From Paracentrotus lividus (lineage: Eukaryota; Echinodermata; Echinoidea; Camarodonta; Echinidae): a stretch of 64,000 nt of DNA. Below, in pieces: positions 11,163 through 21,101 of this stretch. The notes beneath the pieces are model-generated. The model did no database searches. It had not been told where the DNA came from and saw nothing but the letters and a program-made list of their open reading frames with translations. The stretch spans positions 3,460,464 through 3,524,463 of the forward strand of contig CALNVZ010003435.1 in assembly GCA_940671915.1 (NCBI GenBank). The letters are read 5' to 3'. Every line of letters begins with the position of its first letter. Positions within the stretch are counted from its first letter, which is position 1. A program made the position numbers and the translations under genes.

Positions 11163-12284
11163 TCATGGAAAGAGCTCCAGGAAATTCTTGTTAGCCATGG
11201 AGATGAGGTCCAGGTAATTGCAACATCTGTGACGTGCAACCCGTCGAGCCACATCTCCGAGGTAAGCTGGGGAGTTCAGCTTCCCGTACCCTGGCAAAGG
11301 CAGCGCAGGAGAATCCGTCTCCAGAAGAAGACGGTTCGCCTGAACTGTTGTCAGCCCCCGGGCCTGGTCAGAATTGCATCCCGCCAATGCCCCGAAACTG
11401 AAATAAGCATAGGGATATGCCCTCTGCCAAGACTTAACTTCCTGTGGCCCCAAGGTGCAGCAGTGGATCTGAATCCTCTGGAACCGGGACACATACTCAG
11501 ACAAAATCCCCCGAGCGACCTTGGACGGGATGTCTGAGGTGGTAGACTTACGCTGCCCACGAAGGTGCAGCACCAACACCCGGCCAGTAACACCAACCCG
11601 TTTCAGAATAGCCCGAAACATGGTTATCTGTTTTTGCCAGGTAACCTCCAGAAGATTGTAGTCAAGGCCAATCTCTCCGATCGCACTGACCCGGGCATTG
11701 CAGGCCTCCCGCTCGAGATCATGCAGGTCCGGCGGCCCAGCAGTGGTAGCATGCTTGGGATGAATCCCTACAGCTACCTTCCAGTTACGACCGGTGGGAA
11801 ATTCCAGCCTCTTGACAGGGAGATCGCAATAATTGAGGACTCCCCCTGCCAACCTAACAGGGTTCTCCGGAACACGCTTAGAGAAAGTCTTCCCCAAACA
11901 CTGATCCAACCCCGTTACGCCACATCTACGCTCCATCTTATCAAGATGGAAATGGCTGTCATATACCTCCGGAACTGGAGGCAAAGCAGCCTGTGAAGCA
12001 TAAGACACCCCAGAAGAGCCAGCGGAGGACGAGGTCCCCACTTGGCCACTAGTATCCGCAGGAACATCTTTCCCTCGGGAATCAGTGGCACATGCCCTTG
12101 AACTTGATGACTTACTAGCGGCGGACGAAGTCCCCGCTTTACCACGAGTGCCCGCAGGAACAGGTGTCCCGCGAGGCACAGTGGAACCCGTCTCCGATTC
12201 CCTCGGGGAAACGGTGGAAACATCCCCCACTTTCCCCCTGCGGTCAGCATGAGTCTCACCCTTGCGGACCGGAGCGACCTCCAC
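11163..12284 (-). CDS. TatD-family metal-dependent nuclease/hydrolase (retrotransposon ORF4)
   Basis: The 373-residue open segment has a Ser/Gly/Thr-rich first 100 residues followed by a full TatD domain: the HxH metal site (H111, H113 in YDSHFHLD), VAVGIHPKH (172-178), Glu204 in AIGEIGLDY, His240 in VLVLHLRG, His274 in IQIHCCTLG, and Asp324 in LLETDSPA. These are the metal and catalytic positions of the family, which acts on DNA (3' exonuclease/endonuclease). A stretch before the GIHP motif (GKTFSKRVPENPVR...LNYCDL) resembles metazoan TATDN2 as I recall it. The segment is in the ORF3 frame, separated by a single UAG, and its first codon here is GTG. No ATG precedes the HxH motif, so it probably reaches translation as an ORF3-TatD fusion of about 916 residues. 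An independent gene is unlikely, because it lies inside one LTR element. Confidence 0.9.
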   Translation of the reverse strand: MEVAPVRKGETHADRRGKVGDVSTVSPRESETGSTVPRGTPVPAGTRGKAGTSSAASKSSSSRACATDSRGKDVPADTSGQVGTSSSAGSSGVSYASQAALPPVPEVYDSHFHLDKMERRCGVTGLDQCLGKTFSKRVPENPVRLAGGVLNYCDLPVKRLEFPTGRNWKVAVGIHPKHATTAGPPDLHDLEREACNARVSAIGEIGLDYNLLEVTWQKQITMFRAILKRVGVTGRVLVLHLRGQRKSTTSDIPSKVARGILSEYVSRFQRIQIHCCTLGPQEVKSWQRAYPYAYFSFGALAGCNSDQARGLTTVQANRLLLETDSPALPLPGYGKLNSPAYLGDVARRVARHRCCNYLDLISMANKNFLELFP

Positions 12285-12305
12285 TGATGGAGCGTCGGGA
12301 GGAAC

Positions 12306-12308
12306 CTA
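12306..12308 (-). other. candidate readthrough stop (UAG) between ORF3 and TatD
   Basis: The minus strand reads GAA GGG TAG GTT CCT, and the frame stays open on both sides: 535 codons before, and 7 codons plus the TatD segment after. A lone UAG followed by G joins ORF3 to a domain that lacks its own ATG, the arrangement of gammaretroviral gag-pol readthrough. A nonsense mutation private to this copy cannot be excluded from one copy. Confidence 0.6.
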
Positions 12309-13913
12309 CCCTTCAGCGGCAGGAGCTTGGGAATGCCCCCTGCCCGAGTCTACAGTGGTCTCTTTTCCGCCCAACTTCCACATGGCCTCCCGATCGTCCT
12401 GCGTCAACTGGCTTATCAGAAAAGCCAGAATCCGCCAGTGCAGGAGTCCCACCCATGTGTTCAGTGGGCGAATACTGATGACCTCGGGAGCTGGGCGACC
12501 CATCTGCTCGCAGATAGCACGCATCTCCCTTTCCAAACGGTCCGGGAGACAATAAGAAGGTTCTTCCGGTGCCCTCTCGTCCACGTATCTCTGGAGGATA
12601 GAAAGGTCCTGAGTTCGGACGAGAGAGGTCGCAATAAAACTAAGACACGCCTCTACCTTCATCAGGGCAACAACTTGGTCTTCGGTGGAATGAACACCTT
12701 GCCCTAACCTCAAGGCCCAAGGGAGATGAGTCCGGTAGACATGGTCCCGGAGCTTCTCCGATGTTGGCCGCTGGTGGCATAGAGGACACATTCCCCTGCG
12801 GCGCTTGAACTTCGGGAGAGGATCTTCTCCCGAACTACCGGCTGCGCTTCGCTTCCGAGTCTCCCCGGAGCTGTCACTGCTGACCTTCGTTGTAGAACGC
12901 AGGTCTTGACAACCAGCGCGGGCTGAGCCCACGGCGCGCTGCTTGGGTTGGCGGGCAGAGCCCACATCGCGCTGCTGGGGTCGGCCTTGAGTATACCTCT
13001 GGGGACGAGGTGCCCCTGAGGTTCCTACCGCCCCCTCGACCGTTGAGGTAGAAGTACTAGGGGTCGCAGGGACTTCCTCCTGCCCTGCCTCGCATTCCCC
13101 AACCTCCATGGCCTCATCCGCAGATAGACTCTCCAGATCTCCCAGATTTGACTCACCCGGGGGATCAGTTGGAGTATTCTCCCGTAGCGACGTCACAGGA
13201 GGGTTACCTACCTCAGTTGTACCCGGCTCGGGGCCGGACGAACATCCTTCCTGGGCCCCAGGGATCCTTATCCCCGGGGTGAAACCTACCTGAGAGTTAC
13301 CCGGCGTAGCGCCAGGTAAACGTTTCCCATCAGTCCCCGGGCACCTGGTACCCTGGGACGAGCTTACCTGGGAGGGTAAATCCCCCCTGGCTCGGGCAGC
13401 ATCCCTTCGAATCCGGACCAGCAGTTCAGACGTGAACAGCTTGGTCCTGACCATATCCGGATCCCACCACATATCGTGCTCGGACACAGTATATGCCAAC
13501 GGAAAACCTCCCGAAGACATATCCTCAATAGATGTTTCTGGAAGAGGAGGAAACCTAGCCCGCACTTCCTCGGGGCGTGAATGTTTCCCGAGGTAATAGC
13601 GCAGACAATGGATCCAGCCCTCATCACCAGCCTCCACCGCCCTTATGTACCAAGAATCGGTGTACGCGAGGACGAGGTCCCACGACTCCCGATCACCCAA
13701 ACCCGGGAAGAGAATTCCTGGGTACGGAAGGCGGTCACTCTGACGTAGACGTTCCATGGTGTCCCTCAGAGCGGTAATCCGGAGAAGAGCAGTCTCAGCC
13801 TGGTCCAACACCTGGTCAACCACCCTCTCTACTTCTGAGTCGCTGGAAGTATTTCCCGGCGGCTCCTCCTTCACCGGCGGCGGTCGTCCCGGGGAGGCCC
13901 CCCTGGCCGACAT
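12306..13913 (-). CDS. retrotransposon ORF3 with C2H2 zinc finger
   Basis: 535 residues from a real ATG at 13913. Residues 25-175 are a conserved-looking acidic/helical region (VERVVDQVLDQAETALLRITALRDTMERL, then WDLVLAYTDSWYIRAVEAG). Residues 180-350 are low-complexity Pro/Gly/Ser/Thr. KFKRRR (368-373) is a possible nuclear localisation signal, directly followed by a C2H2 finger (C376, C379, H391, H396). Residues 400-520 form a second folded region (LSFIATSLVRTQDLSILQRYVDERAPEE). There is no signal peptide or membrane span, so it is not an envelope protein although it occupies the env position and has its own splice acceptor. The likely role is nucleic-acid binding coupled to the TatD enzyme downstream; no specific family is recognised. 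Confidence 0.85.
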   Translation of the reverse strand: MSARGASPGRPPPVKEEPPGNTSSDSEVERVVDQVLDQAETALLRITALRDTMERLRQSDRLPYPGILFPGLGDRESWDLVLAYTDSWYIRAVEAGDEGWIHCLRYYLGKHSRPEEVRARFPPLPETSIEDMSSGGFPLAYTVSEHDMWWDPDMVRTKLFTSELLVRIRRDAARARGDLPSQVSSSQGTRCPGTDGKRLPGATPGNSQVGFTPGIRIPGAQEGCSSGPEPGTTEVGNPPVTSLRENTPTDPPGESNLGDLESLSADEAMEVGECEAGQEEVPATPSTSTSTVEGAVGTSGAPRPQRYTQGRPQQRDVGSARQPKQRAVGSARAGCQDLRSTTKVSSDSSGETRKRSAAGSSGEDPLPKFKRRRGMCPLCHQRPTSEKLRDHVYRTHLPWALRLGQGVHSTEDQVVALMKVEACLSFIATSLVRTQDLSILQRYVDERAPEEPSYCLPDRLEREMRAICEQMGRPAPEVISIRPLNTWVGLLHWRILAFLISQLTQDDREAMWKLGGKETTVDSGRGHSQAPAAEG

Positions 13914-13945
13914 CTGTGGGGAAAAGAGAGAAAGAGAGAATGTTA
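13914..13945 (-). promoter_or_regulatory. 3' splice acceptor for subgenomic ORF3 mRNA
   Basis: On the minus strand a pure pyrimidine tract (TTCTCTCTTTCTCTCTTTTC) leads into CCCACAG, and the next bases are the ORF3 ATG. A TTAAC branch-point-like sequence lies just upstream. The pol stop codon is 26 bases before the tract end. This is a textbook acceptor placed to deliver ORF3 as the first ATG of a spliced RNA, as for retroviral env. Confidence 0.72.
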
Positions 13946-13971
13946 ATCATCCCGTCTTTTAATCCCGAAAG

Positions 13972-16900
13972 TTAATCACCCTCAGAATTTACTTTTCCCC
14001 CAGCACAAGTAGGACAGGTATATTTGTCAATGTGGGTACTCTCGCTAGGGGTTACCCCAACGCAGTCCCCATGGAACCACCCGTCGCAGGTGTCACACCC
14101 TATCATGAATCGTGTATCATCATAAGGTTTACGGCAGAGACAGTACAAGGTTTCTTCATCTACCCTGTTCCCCGCCTGACACCAGTCTGGCACTTCCCGA
14201 TCCCGACATACCTTGAGACGGTCATGATGTGCAGTGAACACCGACTTCCTGAGTTCCACCCGATACAAGTCCGGGGATAGTCGCTTAACGATCTTGCCCG
14301 GTCCCTTCCAGGGTGGCTTCAATTTGGTGCACTTCCCCTTGATTTGAGCAGTATCAAGGATGTATACCAAATCGCCTTCCTGAAGCTCCCGGCGGTATGT
14401 ATGTACATCATAGGCCCGCTTCAACCGTCGCTGGGTAGTCTGCAAGGTCTTCCTTGCAATTTCGTGTGCTGCCTGCGTGTCCGTAACCAACTTCGCCAGG
14501 TACGCATCGGCCGTCAGAGTCCGGTCGATTCCCGGCAGAGGATACAATAGTTGGGCTGGTTGGTTAACCTCCCTGCCCAACATCAACCTGTTGGGAGTGA
14601 ATCCGGTACTACGACTCACCGAGGACCGCAGCGCTCCTCCAATCTGAGGTAGGTTGTCATCCCACCTGTTCTGGTTGCGCCCAATAAAGCATCGGAGGGC
14701 ATCCAGGAGTGTACGATTGTACCTCTCGGCTTGACCATTCCCCGAAGGTCTATAGGGCGTAGTTCTCGCCTTGTGAATCATCATCAGCGAGCAGACTTCA
14801 CGAAACAACTTACTCTCGAAGTTCCTGCCCTGGTCTGTGAAAATAGCAAAGGGGTAACCGAATCGGCAAAAGAATTCCCCTACTACAGCCCGGGCAGTCT
14901 CTTCTGCTAGCTGAGACGGAAGCGGGATACATTCCACCCACTTCGTGAACTGGTCTACCATCATCAAAATATGAAGATTGCCCCTGGCAGACTTTGGGAA
15001 GGGCCCTAGAAAATCCAAATGGACTCTCTCCATAGGTATCCCCGCGTGATAATTACACATGGGTGCCCTACCCCGCCTAGCGGACTTCTTATTCCGGTTA
15101 CAGACTGGACATGTACGGACATACTCTTTGATATCATAGCTCGACCTATACCAACAGTACCTGGCCTTGATCCGAGACTTCGTTCTGTCTACACCCGGGT
15201 GACCCGCCGACGGGAGATCATGGCTTATGCGAATCACTTCCTGCCTCAGGGACTGCGGAATCCAGAGGATATCGACGTTATCCTCTCTTTTGCAGAGCAA
15301 GCCGTCGACCTTCCTAAACAGATTCCTATTAATCCAGAGAAACTTCTCCTCCGGACCCCACAACATGATGGTAGCCTGACTGGGTTCCACCTTAGTGTCC
15401 AACCACTCCCGAAGAGGTCTCGATGTAAGATCCCTATCCTGTTCCTCCCGCATACGATCTGCAGGAAGTTGGACAGGGGCATCGTCATCCTCAGTAGTTA
15501 CCGGTCGCACCTTCGCATGGATAACCCCATAGTCTTCTAATTCCACATGGATTGTCCCCTCACTAGTGAACCTAATCACGGCATGGGTAACCTGTGGCAT
15601 CTCCCCTCCTTCCAGGCACACCACGACATTAGCTGCCCTAGCTCGATCAGCCAGGGGGACTACGTCGTCTACCTTTTCAGTGAACTGTGCCCAGTCACTG
15701 TGTGCCTTCACACAGTAATTACACCCGTTGCATGGCAGGCGCTTGATGTCGAACCCCAACCGATATTCCTCGCAGAAAACCGTAGCCGACGGAATACGGG
15801 AGAGGGCGTCCGCATTGGCATGTTTCTTTCCAGGCCGGTGTTCCAGCCTCATGTCGAACTGACACAACTCTTCCATCCATCGGGACAGCTGTCCCTGAGG
15901 ATACCTAAAATTCAGGAGCCAAACCAGACTACTGTGGTCAGTTCTTACCACAAAGGCTTTTCCTAGTAGGTAGTGTCGGTACTGGCGGGTAAATCTGACA
16001 ACAGCCAACAACTCCCGCCTAGTAACACAATATCGGCGTTGCTCCGCCGACAGTGCGAAACTCCCATAGGAAACCACCTTCTCTTCCCCTTCCTGAATTT
16101 GAAGGAGTTCTGCGCCCACAGCTACATTGGATGCATCAGTATCCAGGATAAATACATCCCGGGTATTAGGCATGGTCAAGACCGGAGCTGATGTTAATCT
16201 GGCCTTGATTTCCTCGAATGCCTCCTGTTGCGCCAGTCCCCAATAGAACTGGGTTTTCCCCGTAATCCTATACAAGGGAACTGCGACATCTGCGAAGTTC
16301 TTGATGAATGCCCGGTGATAGTTAGCCAGGCCAAGAAACTGTTCTACCTGCTTTGTGGTCTTAGGGACAGGCCATTCCTGCACTGCCCGAATATGCTGGT
16401 CCCGGAGTTCAATCTTGTTCTTACTAACCTCCCTTCCCAGGAACTCGACCTTTTCCTGGAACAGGATACACTTTTTTGGCTTCAATTTGAGCCCGAACTT
16501 ACCAAACCTCCGGAGAACATCCTCAAGATTGCGGAAATGGTCCTCGACCGTTTCCCCAAGAACCACCACATCATCCAGAAAAGCTAGAACGGTGTTCCAG
16601 TTAACACCCCGGAGAACCAAATCCATGGCACGTGAAAAGGTCGTCGGAGCGTTGCACAACCCGAAGCCCATTCTAACAAATTCATAGAGCCCGTATTTAG
16701 TAGTAAAGGCAGTTTTCTTACGATCACTTTCCTTCACCTTTACCTGGTAATAGGCCGAATTTGCATCCAGCTTAGAGAACCAGGCATTGCCCGAAAGAGT
16801 GTCCAGGCATTCCTCAATGTTTGGAAGAGGGTACACGTCCTTCCTGGTGACCTTGTTTAACTTTCTGTAATCAATGCACCAGCGAACACCGCCATCCCTC

Positions 16901-19395
16901 TTCCTGACAAGAACGGGCGCAGACGCCCATTCCGATAGAGAAGGCTGGATAATTCCTGCGTTCTCCATCCGGTCCAGATGTGCTTTCTCTTCCTGAGCGA
17001 AACTGAGCGGAGTGCGCCGCATCTTCATCTTAACCGGAGCAGCAGCCCCAGTGTCGATCTCATGTTCGATCCCGCTGAAATTACCTAGGTCGAATTCGTC
17101 CTGGGCAAACACATCTGCGAATCGAATCAACAGTTCCCGCAACTTCTCTCGCTCTGGTTCGGAAAGCAAACTGGACGAACTATCAAAAAGATCCGTTAGG
17201 TGGGGCGGAATCTGATCACTTGGTTCCTCCGGCGTGGAATCCTCGTTTCCCGCCAAAGGTTCAGAGGAATTTTCACATACCTCTCTAACCTCCAACTCCC
17301 GCGCCTCACCTATAACCTCAACGCTATCGACCTGCCGATTTCGGTCAGTAGGGTTTATAGCGTAGAGTGTAATTTCTCCCCCTGCGCCATGAACCGAATG
17401 CGGAAGCATTAAAGGCAGGGTCTGAAGGGGCTCAAACATAAATTCCCCTAACCGTTGATCAAGAATTCCTGTGATCCGCTTCACCGCGTTGGGCGGTACC
17501 ACCACACGCTTCTGGATGTACACACGAGAGACGCCCATCCGCCTCGGGTTATCTTCCCGAGTCATAGGGACAGATTTATTCCCAATATCTATCCTTGGCC
17601 TATCCATATGAATGGTCACTTTATGCTTATCCAGGAAGTCCAAACCCAAAAGCATGTCATCAGCTATCGGGGCAACATAGACTATCTCAGAAAACCTTTG
17701 GCCTCCGATCTCCATTACGACTGGGCCCACAACAAATCCCTTCATCTTCATTTCTCTACCTGCCGCCAACAGGGAAACAGTCCTTAGTTCCTTGGGTTTC
17801 GGCGTAAGATATTGAAAAACCTGATCTGAAAGGATGGTCACCTCAGCAGCTGTATCCACTACAGCTCGAAGAGGGTAGCCGCCTACAGCCATGGATATCT
17901 TCATGGACGAGCTGGATTGGAGCCGGCAGACAATCACCTGCTCCTCGTCCACACAATCAGATTCCGAGTCCTCGATGTTGCCCGACAAGAGACCCAAGGA
18001 TCCAACGTCGGGTAAGTCCTCAGGAACCTCGACCTTAGTTCTCTCCTCGATAAACGCTGTCAAAACATCCACCATTGGATAGTCACTAGAAATACTATCT
18101 TCATCCTCCTCCCCATTCAGAGTAGTACCCCGACTCTCTGGCGAAATGGCCTGAACCGTCAGGGGTTTCGGAGCTCCCGCGCGAAGTGTTGCATCCGGGG
18201 GGCGTGTTTCTTCCCCGTGACGCGGTGTATTCACTTCAACCCGAGTCGATGTGACTCCAGGAAGATACTTCTTCTGGTCTTGCTCTGATATTCCCCGAAG
18301 CTGTCTAAGTTCCGGGGGGCGAGGCCCTTCCCCGTAGGTTGGAATACCCACAGGTTTCCGAATCTTAGCAGCCTCTGGGATATTAGAGTCTACCCCAGAC
18401 CGAAATGTCTGTGTAGGTTCCCGGAAGTATGGGGGTTCAGGGGGGCGTGGCCCCACCCCGTAGGTTGGTACACCTACAGGTTCCTGAATTTCATTATCTT
18501 CCAGAATATCAGACGCCGTGTCCAGCGTTGGTAATTGAGCGAAGTCCCGAAGATGCGAGACTTCAGGAGGAGATTGTCCAGCCCCGCAGGTAGTAATACC
18601 CGCAGGATCCCGAGTCTCAGCCACTTCGGGTGGACGTGGCTGTGTTGCAAACAGCGGCGCCCTTGCAGACAACTCCCGAGGCCGTACGGCTTCAGGAGGA
18701 CATGGTCCCTCTACGTCCTTGAGTGTGCTATCAGGCTTACAATGCTGGATTACCGCGGGACGACTTTGATTCCCGCAAGCCGGGGGAACGGCAGTAGCGT
18801 CTTTCTCGCGGGTTTCCCGCAAGACACTACAACCACGTGTGGTACAACCCCGAGCGCCGAAGTCACGCGGTAAACTACTTGCTCGCCGCGACGATAGTCT
18901 TGCCGTTTCCCGCGAGAAAGAAACCGCGGGGACAGTAAGACTAGGCCTATCGGGGACGTCTTCTGGTAACACAGCGTATTCACGAGAATCCCGGCAAGTG
19001 AGACCCCTGTTCGGAGTGGAATCTTTCCTGCTAAACATTGAGTCACGCGGTTCTTGTTGATTCAAGACTCGCGGCTCGCCCGTATTCGCGTCATTACGGC
19101 TAGGAATGGGGCTTGGCGTATCGGGTTCGCCATATGTAGCGCATACCGACATCGGAGGTTCAATGTTCTCAGAACCGCTGGATACGTAATTGCATTTACC
19201 CGACATTCCCGGGGGTCCCGTGACTTCCCGGCACTCTCCGCTCAACGACGCAGAATTAACCCCACCGCCTTTCGGCGGGCAATGGGAGGCTACCCTACCA
19301 GCATTCGCGGGAGGACCTCCCACTGAGACACTGGTTATTGGCAGGCCTCTAACGTCCAGGGCAGGGGGTCGGCCTCGTTCCCCGCCCCCTCCCAG
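13972..19395 (-). CDS. pol: Pol polyprotein with C-terminal PHD finger
   Basis: The open frame runs from a TGA at 19413-19411, with entry at the -1 frameshift at 19395; numbering below counts from the GTG at 19323. Residues 1-470 are a Pro-rich linker with about 42-residue repeats. The protease has Asp490 in VVDTAAEV (DTA instead of DTG). The reverse transcriptase covers about 760-950, with catalytic FLDD at 915-918 and LPFG-like [10 protein letters not shown]. RNase H begins at ILDTDAS (about 1059-1065). The integrase has an H-H-C-C zinc site (H1368, H1375, C1405, C1408) and D1437, D1497, E1533 with DD35E spacing. Residues 1728-1773 are a C4HC3 PHD finger (CLC...CDTC...H..C...CPTC). There is no chromodomain. 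The PHD finger probably reads histone H3 tails and could steer integration; this role is inference. No stop or frame break occurs in the body. Confidence 0.95.
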   Translation of the reverse strand: MGGGGERGRPPALDVRGLPITSVSVGGPPANAGRVASHCPPKGGGVNSASLSGECREVTGPPGMSGKCNYVSSGSENIEPPMSVCATYGEPDTPSPIPSRNDANTGEPRVLNQQEPRDSMFSRKDSTPNRGLTCRDSREYAVLPEDVPDRPSLTVPAVSFSRETARLSSRRASSLPRDFGARGCTTRGCSVLRETREKDATAVPPACGNQSRPAVIQHCKPDSTLKDVEGPCPPEAVRPRELSARAPLFATQPRPPEVAETRDPAGITTCGAGQSPPEVSHLRDFAQLPTLDTASDILEDNEIQEPVGVPTYGVGPRPPEPPYFREPTQTFRSGVDSNIPEAAKIRKPVGIPTYGEGPRPPELRQLRGISEQDQKKYLPGVTSTRVEVNTPRHGEETRPPDATLRAGAPKPLTVQAISPESRGTTLNGEEDEDSISSDYPMVDVLTAFIEERTKVEVPEDLPDVGSLGLLSGNIEDSESDCVDEEQVIVCRLQSSSSMKISMAVGGYPLRAVVDTAAEVTILSDQVFQYLTPKPKELRTVSLLAAGREMKMKGFVVGPVVMEIGGQRFSEIVYVAPIADDMLLGLDFLDKHKVTIHMDRPRIDIGNKSVPMTREDNPRRMGVSRVYIQKRVVVPPNAVKRITGILDQRLGEFMFEPLQTLPLMLPHSVHGAGGEITLYAINPTDRNRQVDSVEVIGEARELEVREVCENSSEPLAGNEDSTPEEPSDQIPPHLTDLFDSSSSLLSEPEREKLRELLIRFADVFAQDEFDLGNFSGIEHEIDTGAAAPVKMKMRRTPLSFAQEEKAHLDRMENAGIIQPSLSEWASAPVLVRKRDGGVRWCIDYRKLNKVTRKDVYPLPNIEECLDTLSGNAWFSKLDANSAYYQVKVKESDRKKTAFTTKYGLYEFVRMGFGLCNAPTTFSRAMDLVLRGVNWNTVLAFLDDVVVLGETVEDHFRNLEDVLRRFGKFGLKLKPKKCILFQEKVEFLGREVSKNKIELRDQHIRAVQEWPVPKTTKQVEQFLGLANYHRAFIKNFADVAVPLYRITGKTQFYWGLAQQEAFEEIKARLTSAPVLTMPNTRDVFILDTDASNVAVGAELLQIQEGEEKVVSYGSFALSAEQRRYCVTRRELLAVVRFTRQYRHYLLGKAFVVRTDHSSLVWLLNFRYPQGQLSRWMEELCQFDMRLEHRPGKKHANADALSRIPSATVFCEEYRLGFDIKRLPCNGCNYCVKAHSDWAQFTEKVDDVVPLADRARAANVVVCLEGGEMPQVTHAVIRFTSEGTIHVELEDYGVIHAKVRPVTTEDDDAPVQLPADRMREEQDRDLTSRPLREWLDTKVEPSQATIMLWGPEEKFLWINRNLFRKVDGLLCKREDNVDILWIPQSLRQEVIRISHDLPSAGHPGVDRTKSRIKARYCWYRSSYDIKEYVRTCPVCNRNKKSARRGRAPMCNYHAGIPMERVHLDFLGPFPKSARGNLHILMMVDQFTKWVECIPLPSQLAEETARAVVGEFFCRFGYPFAIFTDQGRNFESKLFREVCSLMMIHKARTTPYRPSGNGQAERYNRTLLDALRCFIGRNQNRWDDNLPQIGGALRSSVSRSTGFTPNRLMLGREVNQPAQLLYPLPGIDRTLTADAYLAKLVTDTQAAHEIARKTLQTTQRRLKRAYDVHTYRRELQEGDLVYILDTAQIKGKCTKLKPPWKGPGKIVKRLSPDLYRVELRKSVFTAHHDRLKVCRDREVPDWCQAGNRVDEETLYCLCRKPYDDTRFMIGCDTCDGWFHGDCVGVTPSESTHIDKYTCPTCAGGKVNSEGD
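18186..18640 (-). repeat. about 126 bp coding tandem repeat in the Pol linker
   Basis: The motif RPPE (with variants SPPE, RPPD) recurs at residues 230, 251, 293, 335 and 374, mostly 40-42 residues apart. The flanking words are also shared, such as [11 protein letters not shown] and [11 protein letters not shown]. The DNA repeats the CGTAGGTTGG words. It is a disordered, expandable spacer before the protease. Confidence 0.7.
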
Positions 19396-21101
19396 TTTAA
19401 CTGATCGTCCTCAAAGCCTACTGATGACACCCGCTTTGGTGCGGGATCTTTCGGCGGGCTCGGACAGACCTTCCGGAAGTGGCCTGTGCCGCCACAGGTA
19501 TAACACCGCGGCGGTGTGGACACGCGATTGGGAGCTTGACCCTGGCCAAAGCCTGGGTTTGATCCCCCGCGAGCTGGCGACCTACCCCTCTCGCGGTAAG
19601 GGGGTCCCTTCTGCTCCCGCAGCTTCCCGTTCATCTTATTCCACTGCTGTTCTAGAAAATTGGAGAGGAACGCACGCAGGGCCGGGCTAACCATAAGGTC
19701 CGGCGCGGAAGTTGGAGCTAGATCCTTCTCCTCAGTGGTCTTGGTCCCCGAGGGGCTTCTTACTGGTGCCTCCACCTTGCAGACCTCTCGCTCCTCTTCT
19801 AACGACACGGCTTTCACGGGGCGCGTGCGACCGAACATGGCGCGGTGAGCGTGGTTGCTCCACTTAATTGCTTCGATGGCCTCGGACACCGTGCTAACCC
19901 GATGCTCGATGGCGTACAACCCCGCATCTTTGTTTTTACACCCCTGACACAGGCGAAAGACCACCTCCTGCTGGACAAAGTCCTGCGGGAGGCCGTAATA
20001 TGCCCGTGACGCGATTTCACGTAGCCTATCCGCCCAATCTACTAGTGATTCGTCCGGGCGTTGCTTCGCGGACTGGAACTCCAGACGCTCGGACTGGGGG
20101 ATACCCCGCTGGTCGAAACGCTGTCCTAGCAGGGTCAGTAACTCAGGGTACTCCCGGTTCGGAACTTCGTCCAGGAGCATCCCCAAGTAATCCCCTGCCT
20201 TCCCGGTAAGACAATACACCAATTGATCCACGCGCTGTTCATCGGACCAATTAGCATGATCAGCGAACCGTACGAACCGCCGCAGGAAAGTTCGCCAACT
20301 GCCACGCCCGTCAAACGTGATAGACTTAGGCAGCATTTGTTCTTTGCCAGGCCGCCTGCCCGGCTGCCCCTGCGGCCGCGATCGGTAAAAGGTAGGTTCA
20401 TCCCACCCCGAGCTATTCAACTGATACCGCTCCGCGGCGCGACCAGGTTCCTCCCTGCGAACGGGCTGTGGAGAAGAATGATGACTCTGCCTAGTGGCCG
20501 GGCCTCCGTCCTCCCCGGTATATTCTGGGAGATCCTCCCAGGAATTACCAGAGTGCTGAACTTGCTGACCACTATTCGCTGACGCATCCCAGTCCCGAGT
20601 GGGAATCTCATTCGGGTCTTCCTCCGGGCCTCTAAACGGATTATGACCCGATACCCTCTCTCGACGGGGAGGGGGTTTGGCTGCACCCGAATGAGGCATG
20701 GGGACTGGAGGTCTCGGTTTGGTCCCCTCCCGCGTAGACACAGGGGTTGTAGCCCCATACGCCCGCGTCGCCTCCGGATCGCGGTCATCAGGGCCAATCT
20801 TGCCCTGAGAATACGGTGTACTTGACCCGGGCCCATGGCCCAAGCCGCCAGGACTATCCCCCGGGGGTCCAGGGGTAGAATGTCCCGGCATGCCCCGCTG
20901 GGGCTCCGATGGGGTGAAATCAAAGGAGGGAACTAGTTCCCTCAATGAGGCCAGGTCAGATGACTCTTCGAAAAGATCGGGAGTCACCAAACCCTGCCTT
21001 CTATGAATCATTATAGCTGTGGCTTGCTTGGGACTGATCCCAGGCATATCAAGCAACTCATAGAAGCTGCATGTGTTTATTGGAAGACTCAAACCCTCCA
21101 T
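19335..21101 (-). CDS. gag: Gag with N-terminal HhH and CCHC zinc knuckle
   Basis: 588 residues from an ATG in good context (AACATGG). Residues 8-46 ([16 protein letters not shown] then [21 protein letters not shown]) match the ComEA/PsbU-type helix-hairpin-helix pattern, including the central PGI turn. Residues 60-255 are Pro/Gly/Arg-rich and probably disordered. Residues 258-425 resemble the Ty3/Gypsy retrotransposon capsid region ([39 protein letters not shown]). The CCHC knuckle is C533, C536, H541, C546 ([14 protein letters not shown]). The 3' end overlaps the -1 pol frame. Gag forms the particle and packages RNA. An HhH module is unusual in a Gag and could add DNA or RNA binding. Confidence 0.92.
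   Translation of the reverse strand: MEGLSLPINTCSFYELLDMPGISPKQATAIMIHRRQGLVTPDLFEESSDLASLRELVPSFDFTPSEPQRGMPGHSTPGPPGDSPGGLGHGPGSSTPYSQGKIGPDDRDPEATRAYGATTPVSTREGTKPRPPVPMPHSGAAKPPPRRERVSGHNPFRGPEEDPNEIPTRDWDASANSGQQVQHSGNSWEDLPEYTGEDGGPATRQSHHSSPQPVRREEPGRAAERYQLNSSGWDEPTFYRSRPQGQPGRRPGKEQMLPKSITFDGRGSWRTFLRRFVRFADHANWSDEQRVDQLVYCLTGKAGDYLGMLLDEVPNREYPELLTLLGQRFDQRGIPQSERLEFQSAKQRPDESLVDWADRLREIASRAYYGLPQDFVQQEVVFRLCQGCKNKDAGLYAIEHRVSTVSEAIEAIKWSNHAHRAMFGRTRPVKAVSLEEEREVCKVEAPVRSPSGTKTTEEKDLAPTSAPDLMVSPALRAFLSNFLEQQWNKMNGKLREQKGPPYRERGRSPARGGSNPGFGQGQAPNRVSTPPRCYTCGGTGHFRKVCPSPPKDPAPKRVSSVGFEDDQLNWEGAGNEADPLPWTLEACQ
19395..19401 (-). promoter_or_regulatory. -1 ribosomal frameshift site G UUA AAC
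   Basis: Gag reads CAG TTA AAC TGG; the heptamer GTTAAAC lies 57 bases before the gag TAA. The pol frame has a TGA at 19413-19411 and is open from just after it onwards, so a -1 shift must occur in a window of about 75 bases. This heptamer is the only convincing slippery site there, and G UUA AAC is a known slippery sequence in arteriviruses. A GC-rich stretch follows. Confidence 0.72.

Noticed and set aside
11163..12284. TatD gene as bacterial contamination or an independent host gene
   Set aside because: It lies between pol and the polypurine tract of one LTR element, shares that element's composition and continues the ORF3 frame.
12306..13913. ORF3 as a retroviral envelope gene
   Set aside because: It sits in the env position and has an env-like splice acceptor, but it has no signal peptide, no membrane span and no glycosylation pattern, and it carries a C2H2 finger and a basic nuclear-type signal.
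12306..19690. Long plus-strand reading frames opposite gag, pol and ORF3
   Set aside because: They are antisense shadows of GC-rich coding sequence and show no family motifs.
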